A DNA stretch of 64,000 nucleotides from Streptomyces sp. HUAS 15-9 (GTDB taxonomy: Bacteria; Actinomycetota; Actinomycetes; Streptomycetales; Streptomycetaceae), in the NCBI RefSeq assembly GCF_025642155.1, contig NZ_CP106798.1, positions 6,634,001 through 6,698,000 on the forward strand. Direction: 5' to 3'. A model generated the notes under the pieces. The model saw only the letters and a program-made list of their open reading frames with translations. It searched no databases and was not told where the DNA came from. Position numbers and translations under genes: made by a program. The number at the start of each line of letters is the position of its first letter. Position 1 is the stretch's first letter. Shown piece by piece: positions 63,989-64,000 of the stretch.

Positions 63989-64000
63989 GGTCAGTTGTTG

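Overview
The window is high-GC actinobacterial DNA, most likely Streptomyces. GTG starts are frequent, genes sit in long runs joined by ATGA or GTGA overlaps, and almost every gene belongs to secondary metabolism, its regulation or its export. I saw no rRNA, tRNA, CRISPR array or intact insertion sequence.

Layout. (A) 1-1.8 kb: the 3' end of an NRPS gene (a terminal condensation domain) and a type II thioesterase, the right edge of a cluster that begins outside the window. (B) 1.8-6.4 kb: a decayed MFS fragment, a TetR regulator, a CGNR-type regulator divergent from an MFS exporter, and an IclR regulator. (C) 6.8-42.4 kb: a large hybrid cluster. It has a PUFA-synthase-like iterative PKS split over three proteins (AT-ACP-ACP; ER-KS-CLF-KR-DH; KR-DH), an FAD enzyme, a SnoaL-like protein, an SDR, two P450s with a ferredoxin, an aldehyde dehydrogenase, an exporter, a stand-alone A-T NRPS protein with a valine-like code, an AT-less KS-KR-ACP module, a class V PLP enzyme, a thioesterase, a GNAT-fold protein, a PPTase and a lone SufS-type cysteine desulfurase. 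(D) 42.5-45.2 kb: a two-component/ABC locus damaged by a deletion that fused half a histidine kinase to half an ABC ATPase. (E) 45.4-58.7 kb: a second lipid/polyketide cluster (FAAL, acyl-CoA dehydrogenase, ACP, KS-AT-ACP, KAS III, FkbH-like glyceryl transferase, ACP, PPTase), a LuxR-type regulator, a small membrane peptide and another PPTase. (F) 59-64 kb: a metallophosphoesterase, a large LuxR ATPase (LAL) regulator, an MbtH-like protein and an HELGH metallopeptidase-like protein.

The most unusual system is region C. It carries the methylthioadenosine (MTA) salvage route mtnP-mtnA-mtnB-mtnC-mtnD, spread over three transcription units. This implies that the pathway releases MTA from S-adenosylmethionine in quantity, or draws on a salvage intermediate. 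Seven copies of a 19-bp palindrome, TTTCTC-N7-GAGAAA, lie only in the three promoter regions at 8.2, 26.9 and 31.5 kb. Six of them form pairs 28-29 bp apart. They tie the PKS, the exporter with mtnA, the mtnDCB operon and the NRPS-to-mtnP operon into one apparent regulon. The PKS also carries a fused FabL-type enoyl reductase (Tyr-x6-Lys) and two tandem ACPs encoded by identical 272-bp DNA repeats.

Three PKS genes or gene parts show single-base frame breaks (near 18250, 20045 and 50725). These are either sequence errors or real lesions and affect how far the proteins can be trusted. Product structures cannot be deduced from sequence alone; functions below are family assignments made by reading the translated sequence.
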